Of a stretch of DNA of 33,238 bases, positions 6,811-15,346 are shown piece after piece. Both the position numbers and the translations under genes were made by a program. This stretch comes from an uncultured Prevotella sp. Lineage in GTDB: Bacteria; Bacteroidota; Bacteroidia; Bacteroidales; Bacteroidaceae. The notes below the pieces were generated by a model. The model saw only the letters and a program-made list of their open reading frames with translations. It was not told the origin of the DNA and did not search any database. The stretch is taken from positions 1 through 33,238 of the forward strand of contig CAMHLV010000035.1 in assembly GCA_946186115.1 (NCBI GenBank). The letters run 5' to 3'. Each line of letters begins with the position of its first letter. The first letter of the stretch is position 1.

Positions 6811-7856
6811 CAGAAATACTTGGTTATTTTTGCATTGTCGAAGTTGTTCATCTCGTTCATCATGCGCACGGCACTGTCGATGATGGGATAGGCGCATAGT
6901 GCTCCGGTTCCTTCGCCCAGTCGCAGTCCCAAGTGCAGCAGGGGCTGTGCGCCGAGGCTGTCGAGCATCATCTTATGGCCGCTCTCGTCTCCGCAGTGGG
7001 TGAATATCATATAGTCTCTGGCAGCAGGATAGAGCTGGCAGGCCGCAAGGGCGCAAGCCGTCATGATGAATCCGTCAACCAGTATAATAAGTCGTAGTTC
7101 GGCACAACGCAGCATGGCTCCTATGGCCGTCACCATCTCGAAACCACCGAAATACCTTAGAGCCGTTGCCACACTTGGATTCTTGTTGGCAGATTCATAA
7201 TTACTGAGTGCCCGGCTCAGTACATCTTGCTTATGGCGTATGCCCTCGTTGTCGAGCCCCGCACCGGCACCGATGCACTCCTGCAGGGGGATGCCCGTGA
7301 ACAGATGCATCCAGATGCTGCTCGGCGATGTGTTGGCAATTCCCATCTCGCCAATGCTCAGAATGCTGCAGTCCTGAGCATGACAGGTATCCACCAGGTC
7401 GGCACCCACTGTGATGGCTTCGTCATATTGCTCGTCGGTCATAGCAGCCTCGTAGAGGAAATTCCTCGTGCCTCGCGCTATCTTGCGGTCTATGACGCCA
7501 GGGTAGGGGGTGAGGTCGTAGTCAACGCCCACGTCAACTATCTTCAAATCGAAGCCGTGCTGGCGGCAAAACATATTCACTCCACCGCCGCCTCGGGTGA
7601 AATTAATCATCTGTTGCCATGTAACCTCACGTGGCGACACGCTTACCCCTTCGCGCTCAATGCCGTGATCGCCGCCTAACAGCAAGTGGCAGGGGTGAGA
7701 AATGCGGGGCGACAGTGTGTGCTGGATGAGGCATATCTGCATGGCTAACGACTCCAGTCGCCCCAGCGAACCCTTGGGCTTGTTAAGGTTGTCTGTCTTG
7801 GCCTGAATGGCTGGCCGCAGTTCCTCGTCAACCTTCTTTATGTCGAACGTCCTCAT
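6810..7856 (-). CDS. cobT: Nicotinate-nucleotide--dimethylbenzimidazole phosphoribosyltransferase
   Basis: A 348-aa enzyme that activates the lower-ligand base as alpha-ribazole phosphate using nicotinate mononucleotide. It has the N-terminal LNKPKGSLGRLE, the GGDHGIEREGVS block, GEMGIANT in the middle and the C-terminal GEGTGA loop with the catalytic glutamate. Length is normal for CobT (about 350 aa). The order cobU-cobT-cobS on one strand gives the complete nucleotide-loop assembly set. No separate cobC phosphatase is present in the window. Confidence 0.94.
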   Translation of the reverse strand: MRTFDIKKVDEELRPAIQAKTDNLNKPKGSLGRLESLAMQICLIQHTLSPRISHPCHLLLGGDHGIEREGVSVSPREVTWQQMINFTRGGGGVNMFCRQHGFDLKIVDVGVDYDLTPYPGVIDRKIARGTRNFLYEAAMTDEQYDEAITVGADLVDTCHAQDCSILSIGEMGIANTSPSSIWMHLFTGIPLQECIGAGAGLDNEGIRHKQDVLSRALSNYESANKNPSVATALRYFGGFEMVTAIGAMLRCAELRLIILVDGFIMTACALAACQLYPAARDYMIFTHCGDESGHKMMLDSLGAQPLLHLGLRLGEGTGALCAYPIIDSAVRMMNEMNNFDNAKITKYF

Positions 7857-7929
7857 ATACGACTGATATTGAATTATTCTATGGATAGTCTTATTCTATT
7901 TGTTATTCTTCTATGTTCCTGATGAAGTC

Positions 7930-8457
7930 TCATTTGATTTTAACAGGGATGCCGCTCACCATCAAAATGACTTCGTCGGCACGCGATGCCACGTATTGGT
8001 TCATCCAGCCTTGTAAGTCGGTAAACCGGCGCTGAAGGGCGTTGGGACTCACTCCGCCGCTGCCTATCTCGTTGGTGACGAAGATGAATGTGGCATCTTG
8101 GGCTGTAAAGAGGTCGAATTCTGATTTAAGACACTCCAGGGCTTCGTCAACAGAGGGCTGCTCATCATCAGGCTTTTCGGCATTGAAAAAGAAATTGGTA
8201 CACCAGAGAGTGATACAGTCTATTACCGCCACTCTTCCCGATAAATCGTGGCGACTCAGCTGCCGTTCCTCTTCGATATTTGTCCATTGGCTGCCGCGGC
8301 GCTCCTGATGGCGTCTTACTCTCTCTCTGAACTCATCATCCCAAACGTGGGCAGTAGCAACATAGACGGGCTCATCCGACAGACTCAGTGCCAGCTGCTC
8401 GGCATAGCGGCTTTTGCCCGACCTCTGCCCTCCTGTGATTAGTATTAACTTTTTCAT
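7930..8457 (-). CDS. cobU: Adenosylcobinamide kinase / adenosylcobinamide-phosphate guanylyltransferase
   Basis: A 175-aa bifunctional enzyme that phosphorylates adenosylcobinamide and then transfers GMP to it. It has the P-loop GGQRSGKS at residues 9-16, a candidate GMP-accepting histidine in RVRRHQERR, the Walker-B-like VIDCITLW, and the C-terminal NEIGSGGVSPN typical of CobU. It is the first gene of the minus-strand operon. A -7 box (complement at 8468-8475) ends only about 10 nt before the ATG, so the leader is very short. There is no room for a cobalamin riboswitch in that leader, which is unusual for B12 genes. The 73-bp gap to cobT shows no feature I recognise. Confidence 0.93.
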   Translation of the reverse strand: MKKLILITGGQRSGKSRYAEQLALSLSDEPVYVATAHVWDDEFRERVRRHQERRGSQWTNIEEERQLSRHDLSGRVAVIDCITLWCTNFFFNAEKPDDEQPSVDEALECLKSEFDLFTAQDATFIFVTNEIGSGGVSPNALQRRFTDLQGWMNQYVASRADEVILMVSGIPVKIK

Positions 8458-8467
8458 AAATGATGTG

Positions 8468-8475
8468 CAAATTTA
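8468..8475 (-). promoter_or_regulatory. Probable -7 box for cobU
   Basis: The minus strand reads TAAATTTG (complement at 8468-8475), a full match to TAnnTTTG, with its end about 10 nt upstream of the cobU ATG. The -33 region is only weakly recognisable, so the call rests on the -7 box and position. Confidence 0.45.
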
Positions 8476-8546
8476 GTGCTTTTTTCTGAAATTTATGCCC
8501 GATTTGTCAATAAATGCGGCTAAATTGGCATTTTTCGCGCTTTTTT

Positions 8547-8578
8547 TTTGGAACTTATCTTTTTTTTTGCTTATTTTG
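8547..8578 (+). promoter_or_regulatory. Promoter of the first OmpA-family gene
   Basis: TTTGG (8547-8551), a 19-bp T-rich spacer and TTATTTTG (8571-8578) match the promoter pattern with one deviation in the -7 box. The leader would be about 50 nt. Two long T runs (8541-8549 and 8560-8568) flank and fill the promoter. Confidence 0.5.
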
Positions 8579-8633
8579 CAGACGATTTGTAGAAAAAGTT
8601 ATTTTAATTCATTAATTTATAAGATTGTAAAAA

Positions 8634-9782
8634 ATGAAAAAGTTCTTTTTAATGCTTGCTGTTGCTGCTTTCTCAGCACAGACTATGAGCGCTCAGACCG
8701 TTCTTGAGAGCAAGAACGCTGACAACTGGTACATTGGCATCTATGGTGGTGTTGATGCTCCGGCTAAAGGTTACAAGGTACTGAAGAACATCAATCCTGA
8801 GGCTGGCGTACGCATCGGCCGCTGGTTCACTCCTGTTGTAGGTTTGGTTGGTGAGGGTACTTTCCGTCTTGGCGACAAGCCCGGTGAGTTCAGTAAGACT
8901 TTCGTAAAGAGCTCGAACGTCAGCCTGCTCGGTACACTGAATTTCAACAACTGGTTCAGTGGATATCCCGGTGAGCCCCGCTCATTCGAGGTTATTGGTG
9001 TTGCCGGTATGGGTTGGGAGCACCTCTTCGGAACACAGCAGGCTCCTAATGCCAGTGGTGAGTTCAATGCCCTGACTTCTAAGTTCGGTATTGACTTCAC
9101 ATTCAACTTCGGCGCAGAGAAGCAGTGGCAGTTCTATGTAGAGCCCAACATCGTTTATGCTCTGAACCGTAACAACAACAACCGCGTGAAGTATGATATC
9201 AACGATGCTATCATCGGTCTTCAGGCTGGTTTCAACTACAAGTTCGGCAACAGCCACGGCACTCACAACTTCGTAATTGCTGAGCTCCGCGACCAGGCTG
9301 AGATCGACGGCCTCAACGCTAAGATTAACGAGCTCCGCGCTGACATCAATGCCAAGGATGGCAAGATTGCTGCTGACGCTCAGACCATCGCCGACCTGAA
9401 GGCTAAGCTCGCTGAGTGTGAGTCTCGTCCTGTACAGGTTGTAGAGGAGAAGGAGAACTTCCTCCAGCCCGTTGTTATCTTCCGTCAGGGTAAGAGCGTT
9501 ATTGATCCCGCTCAGTATGCAAGCGTTGAGATGATTGCCAAGTATCTGCGCAACCATCCCGATTCTAAGGTTATCTGCCGCGGCTACGCTTCTACCGAGG
9601 GTCCTGTTGACCTGAACAACAAGCTCTCTATCGACCGTGCTAATGTTGTTAAGAACGCTCTCATCAAGAAATATAAGATTGCTGCCGACCGCATCACTGC
9701 TGAGGGTCTCGGTGCAACCGATAAGATTTCTGAGGAGCGCGACTTCAACCGCGTTACTATGTTCATCGATACTACCAAGTAA
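8634..9782 (+). CDS. OmpA-family outer-membrane protein, first of a tandem pair
   Basis: A 382-aa envelope protein. A signal peptide (about 1-20, ending MSAQ) is followed by an outer-membrane beta-barrel-like region (about 20-205) rich in alternating aromatic strands and ending FNYKFG. A coiled-coil linker with heptad-like LNAKINELRADINAK repeats follows (about 210-260). The C-terminal OmpA peptidoglycan-binding domain (about 265-382) contains ASTEGPVDLNNKLSIDRANV and the closing FNRVTMFI. It should anchor the outer membrane to the wall. It has its own promoter and a strong terminator, so it is expressed separately from its neighbour. Family assignment is firm. A more specific function is not visible. 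Confidence 0.9.
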   Translation: MKKFFLMLAVAAFSAQTMSAQTVLESKNADNWYIGIYGGVDAPAKGYKVLKNINPEAGVRIGRWFTPVVGLVGEGTFRLGDKPGEFSKTFVKSSNVSLLGTLNFNNWFSGYPGEPRSFEVIGVAGMGWEHLFGTQQAPNASGEFNALTSKFGIDFTFNFGAEKQWQFYVEPNIVYALNRNNNNRVKYDINDAIIGLQAGFNYKFGNSHGTHNFVIAELRDQAEIDGLNAKINELRADINAKDGKIAADAQTIADLKAKLAECESRPVQVVEEKENFLQPVVIFRQGKSVIDPAQYASVEMIAKYLRNHPDSKVICRGYASTEGPVDLNNKLSIDRANVVKNALIKKYKIAADRITAEGLGATDKISEERDFNRVTMFIDTTK

Positions 9783-9806
9783 TCTGATAAACACAGAATA
9801 TAAATT

Positions 9807-9840
9807 GTCTCCACAGATAGATGTCTGTGGGGACTTTTTT
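9807..9840 (+). terminator. Rho-independent terminator after the first OmpA gene
   Basis: CCACAGA (9811-9817) pairs with TCTGTGG (9824-9830). The stem extends outward by four more pairs including one G-T (9807-9810 with 9831-9834) and is followed by a run of six T. Confidence 0.85.
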
Positions 9841-9850
9841 GTCTTATTTA

Positions 9851-9881
9851 TTGGCAGTTACGAAAATATTAACTATCTTTG
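9851..9881 (+). promoter_or_regulatory. Promoter of the second OmpA-family gene
   Basis: TTGG (9851-9854), a 19-bp spacer and TATCTTTG (9874-9881) form a consensus promoter about 10 bp after the terminator of the previous gene. The leader would be about 30 nt. Confidence 0.65.
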
Positions 9882-9919
9882 CAGCGGTTTAGGGAATAAA
9901 TGAATCTTATAATATAAAT

Positions 9920-11125
9920 ATGATGAAAAAGATTTTTATGATGATTGCTGCCACTATGCTGACAGCTTCGGTGAGTGCTCAGAACACTGCCATCACTGCC
10001 AATAAGTTTGGCGACAACTGGTATATGGGAATCAATGGAGGCTTTGCTTCTACTCCGTGGTTCTCTTACGATGACGCTGGAAATGCATTGAAATTCAAGG
10101 GCTATGCCCCCAATGCAAGCCTGCGTATCGGCAAGAACCTCACTACAGTATTCGGTTTGGTGGCCGAGGGTACTGCCTATTTCAAGGCTAACGAGAAGTC
10201 GTCACTCTACACCAAGACTTTCGTTAATGCAACTAACGTCAGCCTTCTGGGATCTTTCAATCTGAGCAACCTCTTCGGTTCATATTTGGGTGAGCCTCGC
10301 ACTTTCGAGGTCATCGCACTCGGTGGCTTAGGATGGACTCATGCCTACGGAGAATATAGCAAATATAATGTTATCTCCTCTAAGTTTGCTGTTGACTTTG
10401 CACTCAACTTCGGTGCCGACAAGCAGTGGCAGATTTATCTTGAGCCGAATATCGTATATGGCCTGCAGGGATGGGGCGGCGGTTCTTGCAACCCCTCAGA
10501 TAATGGAATGAAATACAATTTCCAGACTGCCATTATCGGTGCCAACCTCGGCTTGAACTACAAGTTTGGTTGCAGCAATGGTACTCATAACTATGCAAGT
10601 GCACAGCTGCGCAATCAGGCTGAAATCAATAGTCTGAATGCGAAGATCAACGAACTGCGCGGCACCGTGCAGACCAAGGATGGCCAGATTGCAGAGCGCG
10701 ACAACCGTATTGAGGAACTGGAGATGGCTCTCGACGAGTGCAAGAAGAAGCCTGCTGTAGTAGTAGAAGAGGTCATTAAGAAGGAAGAGACAGTGCTGCA
10801 GCCTATCGTTATCTTCGGACAGGGCAAGAGCACTATTGATGCCGCACAATATGCCAGCGTAGAGATGATTGCCAAGTACATGCGCAACCATCCCGACTCA
10901 AAGATTCTTGTTCGTGGCTTTGCTTCTCCTGAAGGCAATCCCGAACTCAATCAGAAGCTCTCTGTAGCTCGTGCCGTATCAGTGATGACCGCTCTTATCA
11001 ACAAGTATCACATTGCCAGCGACCGCATCACCATCGAGGGTATGGGAGCAACAGACAAACTATCAGAAGAGATTGACTTCAACCGTGTGGCTATGTTTAT
11101 AGACACTACAAAGTCGAAGCAATAA
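9920..11125 (+). CDS. OmpA-family outer-membrane protein, second of a tandem pair
   Basis: A 401-aa paralogue of the gene just upstream with the same order of parts: signal peptide (about 1-20, ending SVSAQ), barrel-like region (about 25-220, ending LNYKFG), coiled-coil linker (AEINSLNAKINELR onward, about 225-280) and OmpA domain (about 290-401, with GFASPEGNPELNQKLSVARAV). The barrel is longer, the linker carries extra lysine/glutamate residues, and a KSKQ tail is added. Adjacent ATG codons at 9920 and 9923 are both possible starts. The pair looks like an old tandem duplication with strong divergence in the barrel and strong conservation in the OmpA domain. Confidence 0.9.
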   Translation: MMKKIFMMIAATMLTASVSAQNTAITANKFGDNWYMGINGGFASTPWFSYDDAGNALKFKGYAPNASLRIGKNLTTVFGLVAEGTAYFKANEKSSLYTKTFVNATNVSLLGSFNLSNLFGSYLGEPRTFEVIALGGLGWTHAYGEYSKYNVISSKFAVDFALNFGADKQWQIYLEPNIVYGLQGWGGGSCNPSDNGMKYNFQTAIIGANLGLNYKFGCSNGTHNYASAQLRNQAEINSLNAKINELRGTVQTKDGQIAERDNRIEELEMALDECKKKPAVVVEEVIKKEETVLQPIVIFGQGKSTIDAAQYASVEMIAKYMRNHPDSKILVRGFASPEGNPELNQKLSVARAVSVMTALINKYHIASDRITIEGMGATDKLSEEIDFNRVAMFIDTTKSKQ

Positions 11126-11153
11126 TATTGTAACGAAGGTTTTGTAAAAATAG

Positions 11154-11186
11154 TCCTCGCAGATTTGTTGCTGCGAGGATTTTTTT
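11154..11186 (+). terminator. Rho-independent terminator after the second OmpA gene
   Basis: TCCTCGCAG (11154-11162) and CTGCGAGGA (11171-11179) make a perfect 9-bp stem with an 8-nt loop, followed by seven T (11180-11186). The next promoter overlaps it. Confidence 0.9.
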
Positions 11187-11195
11187 GTATCTTTG
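11164..11195 (+). promoter_or_regulatory. Promoter of the GH2 gene, overlapping the terminator
   Basis: TTTG in the terminator loop (11164-11167), a 20-bp spacer and TATCTTTG (11188-11195) match the Bacteroidota pattern. The predicted start lies near 11202, about 20 nt before the ATG at 11221. Confidence 0.6.
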
Positions 11196-11220
11196 CCCAT
11201 ATTTTAACTCAGTGCCTATT

Positions 11221-13668
11221 ATGAAATTCAGACTACTATTATCTGCTGTAATGATTAGCCAGATGCTGCTGGCGCAGGAAAGACGTGAAATCAATCTTAA
11301 GACGTGGGAGTTCTCACGCGACAACAAGTCGTGGGAGCAGGTACAGATACCTCACGACTGGGCCATTGCTGGTCCTTTCGACAAGAAATGGGACTTGCAG
11401 CGCGTGGCTATAGAACAGAACGGTGAAACCGAGGCCACTGAGAAGTCGGGGCGCTCTGGTGCACTGCCCTGGATTGGCGAGGGTTGGTACCGTACAACGG
11501 TAGATATACCGCAAGGCTACGAAGCCGCAGAACTGGTGTTCGATGGGGCTATGGCAGAGCCTCGTGTCAGCATCAACGGACAGGAGGCTGGTTACTGGGC
11601 CTATGGCTATAATGCCTTCCGGGTGGATGTCACGCCTTTCATGAAGCAGCAGCCGACTTCGATCACCTCAGAGCTCGACATCAGCGTACACCTGCAGAAT
11701 GTAGAGGAGAGTTCGCGCTGGTATCCAGGTGCCGGGCTCTATAGACCTGTCAAGCTGGTACTGACACCGAAGACTCATATTGACGACTGGAGCATCTACG
11801 TTCGCACTATGAGCATCGACAAGGATAAAGCCGTAGTTGACGTTGAGGCCAAGGTTGTCAATCCTGTCAAAGGTCTTGCAAAGATTTCTTTGACATCGCC
11901 TGACGGTCGCAGTGTTTCGAGCGGTGATATCAGCATCGAGCCAGACGGCAAGATATATGCAACGCTCAATGTAGCCAATCCGGAATTGTGGACTCCTGAG
12001 ACCCCATATCTGCATCAGGTCACCGTACAGGTTTACAAGGATAATCACGAACTGCTTGACAGCAAGACCGTTAAGACTGGTATCCGTACCGTTCGAGTAG
12101 GTCGTGAGGGTGGTTTTCAGTTGAATGGTGTTTCACGCAAGATAAAAGGTGTCTGCCTGCATCACGACCTGGGTCCGCTGGGGGCTGCCGTCAACAAATC
12201 GGCTCTCATCCGCCAGATTAGGATGATGAAGGAGATGGGCTGCGACGCCATTCGTACTTCGCACAATATGCCTTCTACCATGCAGATGGAAGTCTGCGAC
12301 TCTATGGGTATGATGGTGATGGCAGAGTCGTTTGACATGTGGCTTTATCCTAAGTGCAAGAACGGCTATGCCCGCTTCTTCCGTGAGTGGGCCGAGAAGG
12401 ATATCACAAATCTTGTGCTCAATCACCGCAATCATCCCTGCATCGTGATGTGGTCAATAGGCAATGAGATACCAGAGCAGTGGAGCGAGGAAGGGCGACA
12501 GATAAGCATTCGCCTGCAAGGCCTGTGTAATGCCCTCGATCCTACACGACCGGTTACTCAAGGCATGGACCGTGCCGACGATGCATTAAGGAGTGGATTC
12601 GCTCAGGCTATGCAGGTGCCAGGATTTAATTACCGTGTCCACAAGTATGAGAACAATATAAAACAGTTGCCACAGGGTTTCCTGCTTGGCTCTGAGACGG
12701 CTTCCACGGTGTCATCGCGTGGAGTATATAAGTTCCCTGTTGTCCCCACAGATAATTCGCAGTTCGCCTCGTATTCGCCCAATTATGACCCCACGGCATT
12801 GCAGCGTGCCGATGGTCAGTGCTCGTCGTACGATGTAGAGTGGTGCTCATGGTCGAATTTGCCCGATGACGACTGGCGCTGCCAGGACGACTATCCATGG
12901 GTTATCGGTGAGTTCGTGTGGACTGGTTACGACTATCTGGGTGAGCCGACACCCTATGATGAATACTGGCCTTCGCGCAGCAGTTATTTTGGCATCTGCG
13001 ATTTGGCTGGCTTGCCTAAAGACCGCTATTGGCTCTACCGCTCTAAGTGGAATACTGATAGCCATACCGTACATCTGCTGCCACATTGGACTTGGAAGGG
13101 GCGTAAAGGTAAGGTGACGCCCGTATATTGCTATACCGACGGAGTAGAGGGTGAGCTTTTTGTCAATGGAAAGAGCCAGGGGCGTGTCCGCAAGAATCCT
13201 GCCGAGCGACTTGACCGCTATCGTTTGCGCTGGAATGACGTAAGATACGAGCCGGGCGAGATTCGTGTCGTGGCATACGATGCCCAGGGGCAGAAGATTG
13301 GCGAGGATGTGCAGCGCACGGCTGGAAAGGCTGTCAGACTGATAGCTAAGGCAGGGAATGCTGGCTGGAAGGCCGATGGTGAGGAGTTGTTGTTTGTAAA
13401 CGTCTATGCTGTAGATAAGAATGGTGTCTTTGTTCCTAACGTAAACGATAATCTCACTTTCAGTGTTAGCGGCGAGGCTCGTTTCGAGGCAGCATGCAAT
13501 GGCGATGCCACTTCCTTGCAGTCATTCAAGCAGCCCGAAATGCGTCTTTTCAATGGTCAGCTTGTGGTAGTGCTGCGCCCGACGACAAAGGCAGGCAAGG
13601 CTACTCTTGTGGTGAAAGACAAAAAAGGACGACTGAAGTCAGCCGTCCTGGAATGTACCACAATGTGA
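11221..13668 (+). CDS. Secreted glycoside hydrolase family 2 enzyme (beta-galactosidase-like)
   Basis: An 815-aa exo-glycosidase. The signal peptide (about 1-19, ending LLAQ) predicts export to the periplasm. Then come a sugar-binding jelly-roll domain (about 25-195), an immunoglobulin-like domain (about 200-295), a TIM barrel (about 300-610), a DUF4982-like segment around VTPVYCYTDGVEGELFVNG, and a C-terminal Ig-like domain. The likely acid/base is Glu416 in WSIGNEIPEQ and the nucleophile Glu564 in GEFVWTGYDYLGE. The ATG at 11221 is chosen because the signal peptide starts there. An upstream in-frame ATG at 11185 lies before the expected transcription start. Similar enzymes act on beta-galactosides or related glycans, but the exact substrate is not readable. 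No SusC/SusD pair is adjacent. Its 3' end also encodes the terminator of the opposing operon. Confidence 0.9.
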   Translation: MKFRLLLSAVMISQMLLAQERREINLKTWEFSRDNKSWEQVQIPHDWAIAGPFDKKWDLQRVAIEQNGETEATEKSGRSGALPWIGEGWYRTTVDIPQGYEAAELVFDGAMAEPRVSINGQEAGYWAYGYNAFRVDVTPFMKQQPTSITSELDISVHLQNVEESSRWYPGAGLYRPVKLVLTPKTHIDDWSIYVRTMSIDKDKAVVDVEAKVVNPVKGLAKISLTSPDGRSVSSGDISIEPDGKIYATLNVANPELWTPETPYLHQVTVQVYKDNHELLDSKTVKTGIRTVRVGREGGFQLNGVSRKIKGVCLHHDLGPLGAAVNKSALIRQIRMMKEMGCDAIRTSHNMPSTMQMEVCDSMGMMVMAESFDMWLYPKCKNGYARFFREWAEKDITNLVLNHRNHPCIVMWSIGNEIPEQWSEEGRQISIRLQGLCNALDPTRPVTQGMDRADDALRSGFAQAMQVPGFNYRVHKYENNIKQLPQGFLLGSETASTVSSRGVYKFPVVPTDNSQFASYSPNYDPTALQRADGQCSSYDVEWCSWSNLPDDDWRCQDDYPWVIGEFVWTGYDYLGEPTPYDEYWPSRSSYFGICDLAGLPKDRYWLYRSKWNTDSHTVHLLPHWTWKGRKGKVTPVYCYTDGVEGELFVNGKSQGRVRKNPAERLDRYRLRWNDVRYEPGEIRVVAYDAQGQKIGEDVQRTAGKAVRLIAKAGNAGWKADGEELLFVNVYAVDKNGVFVPNVNDNLTFSVSGEARFEAACNGDATSLQSFKQPEMRLFNGQLVVVLRPTTKAGKATLVVKDKKGRLKSAVLECTTM
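13621..13649 (-). terminator. Terminator of the acyl-CoA synthetase pair, embedded in the GH2 gene
   Basis: On the minus strand, a hairpin with AGGACG and CGTCCT arms (13626-13649, one internal mismatch) is followed by a T run (complement of A at 13621-13625). It sits 28 bp past the stop of the minus-strand gene but inside the last codons of the convergent GH2 gene, where it encodes the stretch KKGRLKSAVLEC. Confidence 0.65.
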
Positions 13669-13677
13669 TATTGCTAA

Positions 13678-15339
13678 TTAGTTGTAGAGGTAGCGCTTGA
13701 TGCTGCGCTTAGGAGTCTTTGCAAACTCCTCCTTGCGTATTTCTATCTCGCTGATTTTCTCGTAAGCAGGCAGCTGCTCGTTCAGCTGGTTGCGGTTCTG
13801 CTCCATGATGTTCTTAATGTCTTCATCGTTGAATCGCATGTTCTTGGCCTCGTCGTAGTCGGGATATACCAGTCCGACGAGTTTTGTGTCGCGCTGTACA
13901 ACAATGCTTTCTACTACCATGGTCATCGAGTTCAGCTTGTCTTCAATCTCTTCAGGATAGATGTTCTGTCCGTTGGCACCAAGCAGCATGTTCTTTGAGC
14001 GGCCGTTGATATATACGTTCCCGTCGTAGTCCATGGTGCCCAGGTCGCCGGTGTGATACCAGCCTTCGCTGTCGATGGTTTCGTGGGTGGCTTCCTCGTT
14101 TTTGTAATATCCAAGCATTACATTGAGTCCCTTGGCAAGTATTTCTCCAGGTATGGTAGATGGGTCGGAAGAATTAATCTTCACCTCCATGTGGAGAGCA
14201 GCCTGTCCGCAAGAACCTTGGGCAAATGTGTGCCAGTCGCGATAGCAGATTATCGGGGCGCACTCTGTAGCTCCATAGCCCACGGTATATGGGAACTCTA
14301 TCTTCTTAAGGAATGACTCTACCTCCTGATTGAATGCTGCACCACCGATGATGACTTCATAGAGCTCGCCTCCGAAAGCCTTGATAACCTCATGACAGAT
14401 GCGCTGTTTGACTTTCTTTGAAATGACAGGCATGGCCAGCAAGAGGCGCATACGGTTGTTCTGTATTTTCGGGAATACCTTCTTTCTGATGATTTTCTCG
14501 ATGACTAGCGGTACTGCAATGATGATTTTGGGCTTGATGTCGGCAAAGGCCTGAGCTATGATTGCTGGCGACGGCACGCGGTTGAGGTAATAGACGTGGC
14601 AACCGTGCAGGAATTCGAAAATGAACTCGAAGGCCATGCCATACATGTGGGCCATTGGAAGGATTGAGATGACACGGTCGCCGGTCTTGATGATTTTGCC
14701 CAGTACGTCCTCGGCAAAGTCGTAATTCGACCACAGTGCGCGATATGGAATCATAACGCCCTTGGAGAATCCTGTGGTACCGCTGGTGTAATTGATGAGA
14801 GCCAGCTCGTCGCCGTTCTCCTCATGGTAGTAATTGACGTGCTCTTTTCTGAAATATTTTGGGAATTTCTTGCCGTATAGTTCGTTGAGGTGTTCGCGGG
14901 CATACGTCAACTTGTCCGTACGCGACACCATGAGAGAGTAGTCTGGGTTGTTGATGATACCCTCTAAGTGCGGCATTTGCACTGGGTCTATTTGTGTGGC
15001 CACATGGTCGCCAACAAACAGCAGTTTTGCATCAGAGTGGTTCACGATGTTGTGAATCTGGTCGGCCATGAATTCGTGCAGTATGGGTACTGCCACGGCG
15101 CCGTAAGTCAGTGTGGCGATGAATGCTACTGCCCATTGGCTGCTGTTACGGCCGCAAAGTGCTATCTTGTCACCTCGCTGTACGCCGCTGTTCTCAAAGA
15201 GTATATGGAGCTTTTCTATCTTTCGGGCTACATCATGGTATTGTAGTGTTGCTCCCTTATAGTCAGTCAGTGCATCGCGATCCCAATTGTCGATGATGCT
15301 CTGCTGTATGAATTGATTAAAACTTGGTACGTTTTCCAT
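13678..15339 (-). CDS. AMP-binding acyl-CoA synthetase-like protein, second of a tandem pair
   Basis: A 553-aa adenylate-forming enzyme that should activate a carboxylic acid, probably a fatty acid, with ATP and then CoA. The core motifs are NYTSGTTGFSKG at 183-194 (phosphate loop), VGYGATECAPII (adenine/acyl region), YHTGDLGTMDYDGNVYINGR (hinge region), KNMLLGANGQNIYPEEIE, and the C-terminal TPKRSIKRYLY with the conserved lysine. The ATG at 15339 is chosen because it aligns with the start of its upstream paralogue. The longer frame runs into that gene. It lies 7 bp after the paralogue and ends 9 bp from the convergent GH2 gene. The substrate is not visible. Confidence 0.88.
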   Translation of the reverse strand: MENVPSFNQFIQQSIIDNWDRDALTDYKGATLQYHDVARKIEKLHILFENSGVQRGDKIALCGRNSSQWAVAFIATLTYGAVAVPILHEFMADQIHNIVNHSDAKLLFVGDHVATQIDPVQMPHLEGIINNPDYSLMVSRTDKLTYAREHLNELYGKKFPKYFRKEHVNYYHEENGDELALINYTSGTTGFSKGVMIPYRALWSNYDFAEDVLGKIIKTGDRVISILPMAHMYGMAFEFIFEFLHGCHVYYLNRVPSPAIIAQAFADIKPKIIIAVPLVIEKIIRKKVFPKIQNNRMRLLLAMPVISKKVKQRICHEVIKAFGGELYEVIIGGAAFNQEVESFLKKIEFPYTVGYGATECAPIICYRDWHTFAQGSCGQAALHMEVKINSSDPSTIPGEILAKGLNVMLGYYKNEEATHETIDSEGWYHTGDLGTMDYDGNVYINGRSKNMLLGANGQNIYPEEIEDKLNSMTMVVESIVVQRDTKLVGLVYPDYDEAKNMRFNDEDIKNIMEQNRNQLNEQLPAYEKISEIEIRKEEFAKTPKRSIKRYLYN

Positions 15340-15346
15340 AGATACC

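Noticed and set aside
7857..8633. Cobalamin riboswitch for cobUTS
   Set aside because: No B12-box-like sequence or large fold was seen, and the predicted cobU leader is too short.
8982..9794. 270-aa minus-strand frame
   Set aside because: It is fully antisense to the first OmpA gene and has a skewed composition typical of a shadow frame.
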